A DNA stretch of 64,000 nt, from contig CM046330.1 in NCBI GenBank assembly GCA_025403435.1, positions 19,180,239-19,244,238 of the forward strand. The letters run 5' to 3'. Positions 23,569-34,073 of this stretch are shown here, in pieces (the stretch's first letter is position 1; every line of letters starts with the position of its first letter). Below the pieces are notes generated by a model that saw only the letters and a list, made by a program, of their open reading frames with translations, was not told the DNA's origin and did no database searches. Source of the stretch: Artocarpus heterophyllus. Taxonomy: Eukaryota; Streptophyta; Magnoliopsida; Rosales; Moraceae. The translations under genes were made by a program, and so were the position numbers.

Positions 23569-25898
23569 TGTCATGGTGATGTGATGGTTTAATTAAGAAT
23601 AAATTAATTAAGATTAACTTTTAAATGCCAAGGACTATATTTTATTTTAAAAACATTTTCAAGAAAATATAAAATGAACAAAATAAACATAAAGATTAAT
23701 AACTTTAATTATTTAATCACGGCATAAAAGAAAAATTACTAAAATAACATCAAAGTCATTGAAAACTTAAAATCTATCAATTATCGTTTGAGTACCACCA
23801 GTACATAACTTAGACATAAAAAGGGAAATACAATCAAACCACACTCTAACAATCACAAATCAAAGAGCATGATTAAAGTCTGATTATTACATACCTTGAT
23901 AAAAAAAAAAGATAGCTAAAACAACTTGTAGAATCCGCAAGTAAATCAGTAGCAATCTACTCAGCTGCATACCATGATATCATAAGCGAAAGGCTCAACT
24001 AGGAATTAAGTTCTAAAATAGCATTTAAAATAAATTAAAGTAAAATAGATGAACAAAACTGGAACTAAAATGAACTATAAATAAAACAGCTTTATAAATA
24101 ACGAGGGTTCTTATTGTTAATTATCTCATAATCTACCTTAAGTCATATCTTAGTACTTATAGTGTGTAAAGCCTAATCTAATCACCACTACAGTGGCCTG
24201 GACTTGGTTTTGAGACTTGCCCTCTATGTCTTCCTCTGCACGATTTGATTTTTGTGTGGCATCATGCACTTAAAACTCAACCAATCGGGGTCTTAATTGA
24301 TTGGTGTTTAGAAATCATTCAAATACTTTATCTCACATAGTGATGCTTTTACTGAGATGTGGATGTTCATTTAAAAATCATTTTCTTACATACATATTTT
24401 CAAACGTTTGAAAATATTAAAAATACAATTCAATTCTTAAAAACATTTAAGAATGTGAGATATGGCCAAACAATTATAGAGTCCTACCTCAAATTCTTAG
24501 TACCGAGACATACCTACACTGTAGTCTCGCTCCGTCAAACATTAGCTCTATGGGAACAACAAACACCCTTAAGTGTAGACTTAATTATTGACATCAAAAC
24601 TTAGGCTAAAAAATATATATTAATATGCAAATTTATCGTTCCTAGTGTGCCTTACTTAACCAAAACACCACATTTGCTCATATGATGATTTATCACAATT
24701 TAAAATGCATTAACAATGATTTTAGATCAATAAAACAAGTAAAACACACTTAAAATTCAATTTGGAACAAAAAGGGCTCAGTTGGTCAAAACAGTACCTT
24801 CTGGTGTTGCATGGTCGACCGTGTGTCACGCGATTGCGTAGTTGACCGTATTACATAGACTACGACTGACCTCGGTGTTGCGAGTAGCAGTGCTTTGTTT
24901 TGAGCATCCAAACTTGGATCGAGTTCAAACTCCTCCAAATAAGTTCTAATGTATTCAAATCATGTTTTGAAGGTCCAAAACCATCATATGAACTTTATAA
25001 AACTTTTTTTTACAGTATTTCTATCTAAATAATCAACTCATGCATCATTTTCTATGTTTTTGTTCAAAAAAATGAAAAACAAAAATCAGAAGAAGTTCAA
25101 TATGACTTTGTGAGCATTAGCCAAATAAATTTCATCGATAAATCCATATAAATCATGGACAAACTTTTGTAAACATTTTCCCATCATTCTCAGATAAATT
25201 AAAACCATAATCGGCTTCTATATTCCCACATACATAATAAGTTTTAACATCAAAGCTTCAAAAACACAATCGATAAACAAATTCCAACATCCAAACCTAA
25301 ATAAGCAATTCTAAGACTTTGAAACAAAAGAAGAATTCAGAAAATTTAAACATAAAGCAAATTACAAGGTTTCTAACTCTAATCTTGTTGAAAAATCAAA
25401 GTCTGGACTTAGGATTTTGCTTCGGTTTTGCCTTGAGAGGAAGAGTTTTGGTTTTAAGTTTGAAACGGAAATGGGAGAGAGAAAGAGAAAGAGTGGCGTG
25501 CGGAGGGGAGAATGGGAAACAGAGTGTGGATAGGTCTAAATAGGTCAGGTCTTTAATTCAATTTTTGAAAGTGGTTTCTATGCCAAAACCATGTTCAACA
25601 CATGGTTTCTGAAAAATGAAGTTTTAAAGTCTAGCACTACTAAGTTTTCATGTGATATTTGGTCTCGACAAAACAGTGGGGACCTTTTGCATATTCTGAC
25701 ATTTGTTGGGCTTAATTTTTAAATAAATAAATTCAGAGGAAGGAGTTGCAATTTAATCAAAACGAATTAAATTAAATTAAATGACTTTAGAAAAATAAAA
25801 AAAGTTAAAAGTGATTAATTAATTCTAAAATTTCAATTTGGCACACTAATTACCAATTAGCATAGTAATAATAATTAACTAAATTTTGGAACATTACA
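23569..25898 (+). mobile_element. Solo LTR, 2330 bp
   Basis: It begins tgtcatggtg and ends ggaacattaca, with the perfect TSD ttgca on both sides (23564-23568 and 25899-25903). The match between the inverted-repeat arms breaks exactly at these points, which independently confirms the insertion. There is no internal coding region, so it is a solo LTR left by recombination between two LTRs. Its late part resembles the LTR-like sequence at 1-1515. The short open frames inside it have no recognisable motifs. Confidence 0.85.
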
Positions 25899-27081
25899 TT
25901 GCATTTATTTTTATTTTTAAAGTTTGAATAGATTGTTGATTCATATAAAAATCATCTTTGTTGTCTTCACAGCAAGACATCATGATGGATGTCGATGAAA
26001 CTCTTTCAACTTCCAGGCAAGGAAGTTTTTTCTTTTCTTTTGCCTTTTTTTATTCAAGGAAGAGTTGGTTTTGGGTTGCGGTTCCTTGCAGTGGAGAAGA
26101 AAACATTAATACCCATAATCAATCAACTAAATATTCCTTAAAAGTCAGTTAGATATTCTTATGCATATGGAGCAATTAATGAAAAGCCATATCTACTTGG
26201 ATTTGAATATCATCTTCATTGTTGAGCTCAAAAGACTAGATATTATTATCATCGGCCTCTCTCCTTATAGATTGGCAAATTTCCATTCATCATTGTTATC
26301 TATCTTAGGAAATTAAGCTCAACATGAAAAAATAATATACATAAGTTATTTAATTAAATATGAATTTTGCCAATTAGTCTAGCAAAAAAACTCTAACTTG
26401 ATGAACACGTAAAAGTGTAAATTTTATTAGCATCATTTTACACTTTTATTTATTATTAAATCTTTTAATTAAAGTATTTGTATGTTAAATAATCATTTTG
26501 TGTCAATTTGACCAAAAACTGTAAAATATGTATTTTTAGTGTACATTGTGTGTTTTAAATTATTTTAGTTTTAAAAATATTTGTGTATTTCATAAATAAT
26601 TTTGTGTGTGAAGGAATTAAGTTTGGTGTAATTATTTATTTGTAGGTTTGAAATCTAGCGTAAAAAGTATTAAAAAAAAACTAAATTTAGAGTCAAAACA
26701 CATATTTTTCTCTCTCTTTGTGTCAGCCTTATGTGGACATGTATCAACACCAGATTCGGCCACCTTTGCTTACGTCAAAGTCCTTGTCAGTGGGCCCAGT
26801 TGCTTCAAAAGCACGTTCCTTCCATCCTTGAGCAAGGCGTGCATTACACACATCTTCTAAACAAATGTTCGCGTCTCTTCCACTCGCCCAATTTGGAGCG
26901 TTCATGTTTCCTGCATCAGCTCTTCAACGTGGAACCCACCAACTTTGATTGGGTGTGTTGAGTCAAAAGGTGGTGTATAAAAAACATGGCCCTCTCTTAA
27001 CCAATAAATTGTGATCCAATGGTTCGGATAAAAATGCTCCACCTATGGGCATGAAGCGGTATCTCCACCAGAGAAGTGCCC
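25899..27081 (-). repeat. Right arm of the inverted repeat, outer part
   Basis: In reverse complement it matches the left arm at 10554-11990. The outer end reads, inward, gggcacttctctggtgg, beside gggagaatttgatggtgg on the left. The arm ends about 200 bp upstream of the AATF 5' exon, so it abuts the promoter region of that gene. The short open frames inside have no family match. Confidence 0.65.
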
Positions 27082-27372
27082 TATTTTATTTTTTAACTCT
27101 TGTTGAAAATCAGGGGATAATATTAGAATGGTTAAAACATATGGGGAAGAATTTTTAAATTATCCAAAATGTTGAGGCAAACGTAACACTTCGCTAAAAT
27201 TCAGGGGTACATTTTAGATTTTCTCCATCAGTCGACAAAGGGCAAGCGCGGCTCCTGGCCACACAAAAACCTCCAGAACGGAAGAGACAAAAGAAGGCCA
27301 GGGTCGCCGACTGCGAAGTTTTACTTCAACTTCCTCTCTCTATCTCTACCGGTGTTTTCCGTGTGGGATTTG
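27082..27372 (+). promoter_or_regulatory. Presumed AATF promoter and 5' untranslated exon
   Basis: Between the inverted repeat and the first coding exon lies a GC-richer stretch (27236-27300) followed by a pyrimidine-rich leader (cttcctctctctatctctacc). It ends in a good donor (gatttg|gtaagaatctc, exon end 27372). Intron 1 (27373-27724) ends ttctag, ten bases before the ATG. A 5'UTR intron is common in plant housekeeping genes. The transcription start cannot be placed and no clear TATA box is seen. Confidence 0.5.
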
Positions 27373-27733
27373 GTAAGAATCTCTTATTTTTCTCTCACTT
27401 TATGCGATTTTCTTGTCCTTTCACAGTGTAGTTTCCCCGTAATTGGAGATTAGCTAGTAAGTTCTTTTCTGCTTATGTTTGGTTCCAGTGTTCGTTAGGG
27501 TTTTCGTTTGTTGCTTTGGCCATTTTAGAGACTATAGATTAGCAAATTAACGGCTAAATCTGATTTTTTTTTTTGGGTAATGCTATCTATATTGGGATGG
27601 AATTGAAAACTCAGTAATGTAAATGCTTCTTGTTCATATTGTTATGTTGTTGAGCAAGTAATTGTCTTCTATGGTCACAAAAGCATCGAATAGCTAAATG
27701 ATCATTTGGTTGGTTTAGTTCTAGGAGCTTGAA

Positions 27734-28203
27734 ATGGGGTTACATGTGAAGCAATCGAGAAAAGCACATGACAGTGACAGTGACAGTGATTTTAATTATG
27801 ATGACGATGATAATGTGGAAAATGAGGAGCTAAATGTAGGTCATATTTTTGGATTTTGTTGATTTGTATTTAATAGTTTTTTTAATAAATTTACTGTGAT
27901 GCTTCTTCTTGTTGATTGAAAAAATATGCATCAAATGTAGTCAGAACAAGGAGAAAATGATGACGATGATGATGAGGTAGAGAGCGACGCTGAGGATGAT
28001 GACGATGGTGATGGTGGCGGCGATGATGATGTTGATGGTGGTGATGATGATGGTGAGGAGGAGGAGGAGGAGGAGGATCAGTGGGAAGATAAGGAGGGAG
28101 AAGAAAAAGAAGAGGAAAATAGTAATGGACGGAATACTTTGTATGATAATGCTGAGATGGATGAACTTGAGAAACAATATATGAATCTCCGTAACCAGGA
28201 GCG
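27734..28203 (+). CDS. AATF: AATF exons 2-3: start and acidic N-terminus
   Basis: ATG 27734 opens MGLHVKQSRKAHDSDSDSDF; exon 2 ends at 27835 in phase 0. Exon 3 (27941-28203) encodes a run dominated by Asp, Glu and Gly. It then gives EDQWEDKEGEE and the conserved MDELEKQYMNLRNQE that opens the AATF domain, and ends two bases into an Arg codon. The acidic tract comes from GAT/GAG repeats, so it is both low-complexity DNA and a genuine family trait. Confidence 0.9.
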
Positions 28204-28447
28204 GTGAGAATTCTAATGTGATGCTCCTTTTTTCCAGCATTTTTTTTCCGCTTTGTTTTTGAAGGCCTTTGTATGTTTACTCAGTTGCCTGATATGTGTC
28301 ACAATCAAACATGAGGATTGCTGCTTGCATTTTGGTTTAGCCAAAAAAAAAAAGAAAAAAGGAAATAGAGAGAAAGGATGTGTACATTGGCTCATGGAGA
28401 CAATCTTACTTGGTGGATCACACACCCTTTTCTTCTCTTCCAAGCAG

Positions 28448-29349
28448 GGATATCTTACGAAATTTGAAGCATCACAAGGATGAAGATATTCTTAAGGATA
28501 AGCAGTGAAAAATCTGAAGGTGTGATCTCCTGTATTCTACAATTATGAGTCAGTCTTACTTATTTTAGGCATGAAATAGGTCCAATTTTCTGTTTGTATA
28601 CTTTGATTCCTTGATTTAACTAATCTTGTTTTCTTGACCTTGTAATTGTTTTATAATTTCTTTAGTGTACAATTCCAGTCCCTTTATTTGGGATTTTTGT
28701 TGATAATGTTAAAAAAATTCAATTTTGATCCTTCATCCTTGGTTTTACAATCTCATAATCCGTGGGATTAAATTTTGATGGCAGAAGCAAATTTAGATTT
28801 CCAGCCATACATCACTTTTCTGGGTTTTCTTTCGTTTTTTAATGGATGTCTATGTTGACAAACTTATCACGTTTTTTTTTTTGGTCTTCTTTTGTATTCT
28901 AAAAGGCTCTTTGGGACAAAACTCTTGAGTTACGATTCTTGCTTCAAAAATCATTCTCAAATTCAAACAGATTACTGCAGGCATGCTGTGGCAATTAATT
29001 CTTAGGTACGTCGATTCTAGATGTTTAAACGTATTTAAACAGTTATCCATGTGATACTGTTTGCAGGAGCCTATTAAGTCTTCATTCTGTGAGTCAGACA
29101 AGAGTGTACATGTAGTGTATTCTGACCTAATTACATCGTCACAGAAAACTTAAGATTCTCTGTTGGAACTACAAGAGGTATCAAAAGATCATCATATACC
29201 TTGTGGTTGCTTGTTGTCTGTCTTCCTTCTAATGACATGAAAATGTGTGTGCTTTGTTTCATTACTGTTGTCATATGTTCAGTTCATGTTCCTTTTATGA
29301 TTACAGGCTTTACTTGAAAAGAATCCTTGTATTCAGCAAGCCTCAGATG
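28448..29349 (+). CDS. AATF: AATF exons 4-7, with frameshift and stop
   Basis: Exon 4 (28448-28519) encodes DILRNLKHHKDEDILKDK, then shifts: one base is missing near 28500-28503, so TGA appears at 28506-28508. Exon length 72 instead of 73 also fails to fit the phase of exon 5. Exon 5 (28906-28980) encodes ALWDKTLELRFLLQKSFSNS in the correct phase. Exon 6 (29067-29177) encodes EPIKSSFCESDKS and YSDLITSSQKT, then TAA at 29151-29153 where relatives have Leu, then DSLLELQE. Exon 7 (29307-29349) encodes ALLEKNPCIQQASD. The exon 5 donor is GC (cag|gcatgc), not GT. Confidence 0.88.
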
Positions 29350-29420
29350 GTAAGTATGATTCATTGACATGGTGCATAAACATCATTCATTGTATGGGCT
29401 GTATGTTTTGTGCTTGATAC

Positions 29421-29623
29421 TGAAAAAACTTTACTGGAAGAATTCTTTTTCTGTATTTTGATTATTCAAACGTACAACATATGTATATCATATATACACG
29501 ATATCCTCCGCTAAAAAAAGAAACCATAATTAACAAATTCCTAAAGACTAGGAACAAAATATTCTAAGATCTTAATTAGCATTTATTCCTAAAATCATGG
29601 AAGATATGCCCGGATTTTCTACA
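29421..29623 (-). repeat. 3' LTR of the intron 7 copia
   Basis: 203 bp; on the plus strand it starts tgaaaaaact and ends ttttctaca. The ccccccctcaag that follows (29624-29635) is the polypurine tract in element orientation (cttgaggggggg). Confidence 0.93.
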
Positions 29624-29630
29624 CCCCCCC

Positions 29631-32600
29631 TCAAGCTGGTGAATATAGGTTCTTCATTCCCAGCTTGCTGATGTTTTCATAGAATGAACTACTGCTAAGT
29701 CCCTTTGTTAAGACGTCTGCCAGCTGTTGTCCCGTGGGAACATATGGTGTGCAAATTAGACCACTCTCCAGCTTCTCTTTGATAAAATGTCTGTCTATCT
29801 CTATATGCTTTGTTCGATCATGTTGCACCGGATTATGAGCAATACTAATGGCTGACTTATTATCACAGTAGAGTCTCATAGGACCATTCCACTTGATTTT
29901 CAAGTCTTCCAAAATGATCTTCACCCATAACAACTCACATATCCCAGCTGCCATTGCTCTAAACTCTGCTTCTGCACTTGATCGTGCTACCACACTCTGT
30001 TTTTTACTCCGCCAAGATATCAAATTTCCCCCTAGGAAAGTACAATATCCTGTGGTTGATCTTCGATCTACTGGTGATCCAGCAAAATCTGCATCTGTAT
30101 AGACTGCCAAATTGATATCTGAGTTCCTTGTAATCAACAATCCTTTTCCTGGATGAGCTTTCAAGTAGTGTAGAACTCGGTAGGCAGCTTGTAGATGGAC
30201 TTCTTTAGGCTCATGCATAAACTGGCTAATAACACTAACTGAATAAGCTATGTCTGGCCGAGTATGTGCGAGATAGATTAGTTTTCCTACCAGCCGCTGA
30301 TATATCTTTTTATCGATAGCTTTGCTGTCAAGTGCCTCCCCTAATCTGTGATTCTGCTCAATTGGGGTTGCCACTGGTTTGCTAGCTGTCATACCAGTTT
30401 CTTTGAGAAGGTCAGTGACATATTTTTGTTGGGAAATAAAAATTCCTTCCTTAGACCGAGCCACTTCAATTCCAAGAAAGTATTTCAGCCTCCCCAAGTC
30501 TTTTATCTCAAACTCCTTGACAAGCCGCTGTTTTAAAGCTTTCTTCTCATTCTCATCGTTTCCTGTCACAATGATATCATCTACATATACAATTAGGGCT
30601 GTAACTCCCCCTGCACCCGAGTGTTTTATAAAAAGAGTGTAGTCCCCTTGGCTTTGTTTATATCCACTAGCAAGCATCACTTTGGCAAACCTGCCAAACC
30701 ACGCACGTGGGGATTGTTTCAAGCCATATAAAGCCTTCTTTAACCGGCACACTTTGTTTCCATCACCTCCACTAAACCCAGGTGGAATACTCATGTATAT
30801 TTCTTCCTCTAGTTCTCCATGAAGGAATGCATTCTTCACATCATATTGTTGTAGTTCCCAATCAAAATTAACAGCTAAGGATAGTAAGATTCTCACTGTG
30901 TTCATTTTTGCCACTGGGGCAAAAGTCTCTTGATAATCCACACCATATGTTTGAGTATAGCCTTTTGCAACAAGTCTTGCTTTGTAACGCTCTAGAGACC
31001 CGTCTGCATTAAATTTTACTGCAAACACCCATTTACACCCAACTATGCTCTTTCCTTTTGGCAACTCAACTAGCTCCCAGGTTTCATTTTTTTCAAGTGC
31101 ATCCATTTCAGCCTTCATAGCAAGCCTCCATTCTTCCATTGATAATGCCTCTGATAGAGATTTAGGAATTGGAATTGAATTCAAGGTTGAGAGGAAACTC
31201 TTGTGACTTGGTGAAAATTTTTTGAAGGATACAAAATGAGACAGCGGATATAAGGGTCTTTTTGTGCACTCTCGAGTTCCTTTCCTTACTGCTATAGGTA
31301 AATCATGGTCAGAAGTAGAGGACTCGGTTTGTGGTATAAGAACTGGGTTAGGTTCAAGTATTGTTACCTCATTTCCAGGGCTCGGATTGACTGATTGATC
31401 TTGCCTTGGCACTGGAATGGTATCCCTTTTCCTTGCATACACCTGATCAAACCGAAAGTGATCAAATGTTCTATCAATCCCTTCCTCTTTCTCTTCAGAC
31501 ACTTCTTGTGAAGAATTTGAAGTGAATTTAGTTGACTCTGATTTGGACGGAGACAATTCAAGTGAAGGTAAGCCTAGGAAGGACTCCTTATCTTCTAGTG
31601 TAGATAGCTCCCCCTGAAGATAAGGAGTGGAAAAATATGGCTTCCCCTCAACAAACGTGACATCGGCTGAGACATAGATTTTTTTTGTGGGTGGATGATA
31701 GCATTTATAGCCTTTTTGATTCATAGAGTAGCCTACAAAGACACACTTAAGAGCCCTAGGATCTAATTTTCCCCGATTGTTATCATGACTATGAACAAAT
31801 GAGGTACACCCAAATACTCGAGGAACAAGATTGAATGAGCTTCGAATGTCTGGATAAAATTGGGACATGACCTCCAATGGACTTTTTAACCCCAGCACTC
31901 GAGAAGGAAGTCTGTTTATGACATAAGCAGATGTAAGTACAGCTTCTCCCCAATAATACTTCGGTACATTATGTTGGAACAAGAGGGCCCGAGTGGACTC
32001 AAGGAGATGTCGATTTTTTCTTTCAGCTACTCCATTTTGTTGTGGAGTTTTGACACAAGATGACTCATGTATGATTCCCTCCTTTTGAAAATAGGGAGTA
32101 AGGACTTGATTAAAATAATCTCGAGCATTATCAGACCGAAAATTTTTTATTTTTGTACCAAATTGGTTTTTGATCATTGCATGGAAGAGGGTTAAGGAAC
32201 AACTTCCTTTGGCAGTCTCAGGTTTCTCAAGAGTACCTAGCAAATTTTTTAACTTCTCGATCTCTATAGGGCTGAATCCTCCAATGTTCTGATTTTCCTC
32301 CTGTATGGTCATGTGTGCCTGCTCTTGTGTCTGCCTTGGATGCTCCCCTTTGGGTCCCCATTCACGACTAGAGGGCTTTCCGTGCAATTTCCAGCAACTG
32401 TCCTTAGTGTGTCTCGGCTTTTTACAGTAAGTGCACCATAGTTCCTCTTTGTTTGCATATTTTTGTGTGTCAAGCCGGCTGTTCCCTGCTGCAGACACGC
32501 TGTCAAACTTCAGGCCTTTATTTTTTGTGCTGAGGAGTGCTGAACTGTCTTGTGGAGTGGATTCTAGCATGATTCCCCGGCGACTTTCCTCTGCTCGGAT

Positions 32601-33251
32601 CAGTGACACGGTTTCATTAAGGGATGGAACCTCAGATTTTCCCAAAATCTGAATACGCACCAAGTCGAAGTCAGAATTTAATCCAGCAAGGAAATCATAG
32701 ACTCGATCACGTTCTATGAATTTTTTGACAGCCACCGCACACTCGCTGCATTTCAGATTAATCGTTCTATAATAATCCAACTCCTGCCATTGGTTCTGCA
32801 GGAAATTTGCATATTCTGTCACGGATCTGTTCCCTTGTTTAGCTGCTGTGGTCTTCGGCTTGATCTCATAGATGAGTGCCGCATCATTCACTTTGGAGTA
32901 AGTTTGGTATAACGCTTCCCAAATCGCCTTTGCTGTGGGAAGAAACATACAGGTATCACTGATTTCAGGAGTCATTGAATTCCACAACCATGACATGATC
33001 ATGGAATCCTCTTCCTCCCATGTTTCAAAACCAGCCTCTTCCTTCTTCGGTCCTGTACCCAACAAATGCTGTAGTTTTCCTTTTCCCTTCAGGAAAGTCC
33101 TAACCAATTGTGACCATTTTAAATAATTTCGCCCATTCAATCTGTAAGCTAGCTGCATGTTCTGAAGTTCACCACCGCTTTTTGTCTGTGACTCATCTTC
33201 AATACACGGTGCTAGTGGAATTGTAGGCGTGGAGGAGACTGTTTCTGTCAT
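29631..33251 (-). CDS. Copia Gag-Pol polyprotein with internal deletion (1206 aa)
   Basis: The single frame is uninterrupted from ATG 33251 to TGA 29631. Order: UBN2-type Gag (LNGRNYLKWSQLVRTFLKGK), zinc knuckle (CTYCKKPRHTKDSC), then at about residue 350 an abrupt jump into mid-integrase (FRSDNARDYF, then TPQQNGVAERKN). The RT follows (NETWELVELPKGK, KWVFAVKFNADG, YVDDIIVTGND), then RNase H (YTDADFAGSP, RSSAEAEFRAM, YCDNKSAISIAH). The protease DTGA motif, the pre-integrase HHCC part and the first integrase Asp are absent. Full copia polyproteins are roughly 200-300 residues longer. An in-frame deletion with no other lesion suggests that it still makes protein or was recently copied. Confidence 0.9.
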   Translation of the reverse strand: MTETVSSTPTIPLAPCIEDESQTKSGGELQNMQLAYRLNGRNYLKWSQLVRTFLKGKGKLQHLLGTGPKKEEAGFETWEEEDSMIMSWLWNSMTPEISDTCMFLPTAKAIWEALYQTYSKVNDAALIYEIKPKTTAAKQGNRSVTEYANFLQNQWQELDYYRTINLKCSECAVAVKKFIERDRVYDFLAGLNSDFDLVRIQILGKSEVPSLNETVSLIRAEESRRGIMLESTPQDSSALLSTKNKGLKFDSVSAAGNSRLDTQKYANKEELWCTYCKKPRHTKDSCWKLHGKPSSREWGPKGEHPRQTQEQAHMTIQEENQNIGGFSPIEIEKLKNLLGTLEKPETAKGSCSLTLFHAMIKNQFGTKIKNFRSDNARDYFNQVLTPYFQKEGIIHESSCVKTPQQNGVAERKNRHLLESTRALLFQHNVPKYYWGEAVLTSAYVINRLPSRVLGLKSPLEVMSQFYPDIRSSFNLVPRVFGCTSFVHSHDNNRGKLDPRALKCVFVGYSMNQKGYKCYHPPTKKIYVSADVTFVEGKPYFSTPYLQGELSTLEDKESFLGLPSLELSPSKSESTKFTSNSSQEVSEEKEEGIDRTFDHFRFDQVYARKRDTIPVPRQDQSVNPSPGNEVTILEPNPVLIPQTESSTSDHDLPIAVRKGTRECTKRPLYPLSHFVSFKKFSPSHKSFLSTLNSIPIPKSLSEALSMEEWRLAMKAEMDALEKNETWELVELPKGKSIVGCKWVFAVKFNADGSLERYKARLVAKGYTQTYGVDYQETFAPVAKMNTVRILLSLAVNFDWELQQYDVKNAFLHGELEEEIYMSIPPGFSGGDGNKVCRLKKALYGLKQSPRAWFGRFAKVMLASGYKQSQGDYTLFIKHSGAGGVTALIVYVDDIIVTGNDENEKKALKQRLVKEFEIKDLGRLKYFLGIEVARSKEGIFISQQKYVTDLLKETGMTASKPVATPIEQNHRLGEALDSKAIDKKIYQRLVGKLIYLAHTRPDIAYSVSVISQFMHEPKEVHLQAAYRVLHYLKAHPGKGLLITRNSDINLAVYTDADFAGSPVDRRSTTGYCTFLGGNLISWRSKKQSVVARSSAEAEFRAMAAGICELLWVKIILEDLKIKWNGPMRLYCDNKSAISIAHNPVQHDRTKHIEIDRHFIKEKLESGLICTPYVPTGQQLADVLTKGLSSSSFYENISKLGMKNLYSPA

Positions 33252-33471
33252 TTTTGTGAGATGGTGCCCAAAGAAATTCCAGCAATTAAGGCTGGACTAT
33301 GGAAGAAGGAGATAATTTTGGGTTAAGGAGCAGAGAACAAGAACGAAAAAAAAAAAAAAAAATACCCTGTTTTAAGTTTAGAGAAGAGAAAAAAAAAATG
33401 TGAACAGAAAAAAAATCTAGCTATGAAGGCTAGGAAGAATTTGCTATGAAGGCCAAAATGATTCCAGGTTT

Positions 33472-33483
33472 GCTCTGATACCA
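33472..33483 (-). other. Primer-binding site of the intron 7 copia
   Basis: Directly adjoining the 5' LTR; in element orientation it reads TGGTATCAGAGC, the complement of the 3' end of plant initiator tRNA-Met. Confidence 0.93.
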
Positions 33484-33686
33484 TGAAAAAACTTTACTGG
33501 AAGAATTCTTTTTCTGTATTTTGATTATTCAAACGTACAACATATGTATATCATATATACACGATATCCTCCACTAAAAAAGGAAACCATAATTAACAAA
33601 TTTCTAAAGACTAGGAACAAAATATTCTAAGATCTTAATTAGCATTTATTCCTAAAATCATGGAAGATATGCCCGGATTTTCTACA
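33484..33686 (-). repeat. 5' LTR of the intron 7 copia
   Basis: 203 bp, differing from 29421-29623 at three positions (for example cctccact here against cctccgct there). The TSD gatac follows. Confidence 0.93.
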
Positions 33687-34073
33687 GATACTATATTTCC
33701 TTGTATTCTTTTGTAATGTTTCCGTGCAGCCAGAGGTATTAATTTTTCTGAGACCCATGAGGGACTTAATAATTTAACAAAATTTACATATCTGCTGCAT
33801 CACTCTTATTCATGTGTGTTCAAATTGTGACTAGTTTCTTCTGCTGTAGTTATTTGCCTTGAGTCAGATGTTAAACAATCTGTACTGTGTTTTTATTTAT
33901 TATTGTTTGGATTGTCCTCAACTCCATTTCCATGATGGCATATGTTACTGCTGCCTTTTTTATTTTTTATTTTTTCCATTCTGCAAGTGCATAACTTCTC
34001 CTTATAGAAGAAAGTTCACAAGGATATAAATATTGACATGGCTTTCTTGTTCTGACTTGTTTCCTGTTTCAAG

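Larger units (their letters stand above)
29421..33686 (-). mobile_element. Ty1/copia element in AATF intron 7
   Basis: 4266 bp, with LTRs of 203 bp at 29421-29623 and 33484-33686 that differ at only three positions (about 1.5%, all transitions). The TSD gatac is perfect (29416-29420 and 33687-33691). The primer-binding site and polypurine tract are intact. It lies antisense to AATF. It carries one long open frame but has lost protease and half the integrase, so it is a non-autonomous derivative. Integrase before RT marks Ty1/copia. Confidence 0.95.

Noticed and set aside
27941..28075. GAT/GAG run as a microsatellite
   Set aside because: It is coding: the frame is kept across the run and acidic tracts are typical of AATF.
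27941..28240. 99-codon minus-strand frame rich in Ile, Leu and Phe that resembles a membrane protein
   Set aside because: It is the complement of the GAT/GAG repeats that encode the acidic tract of AATF exon 3.
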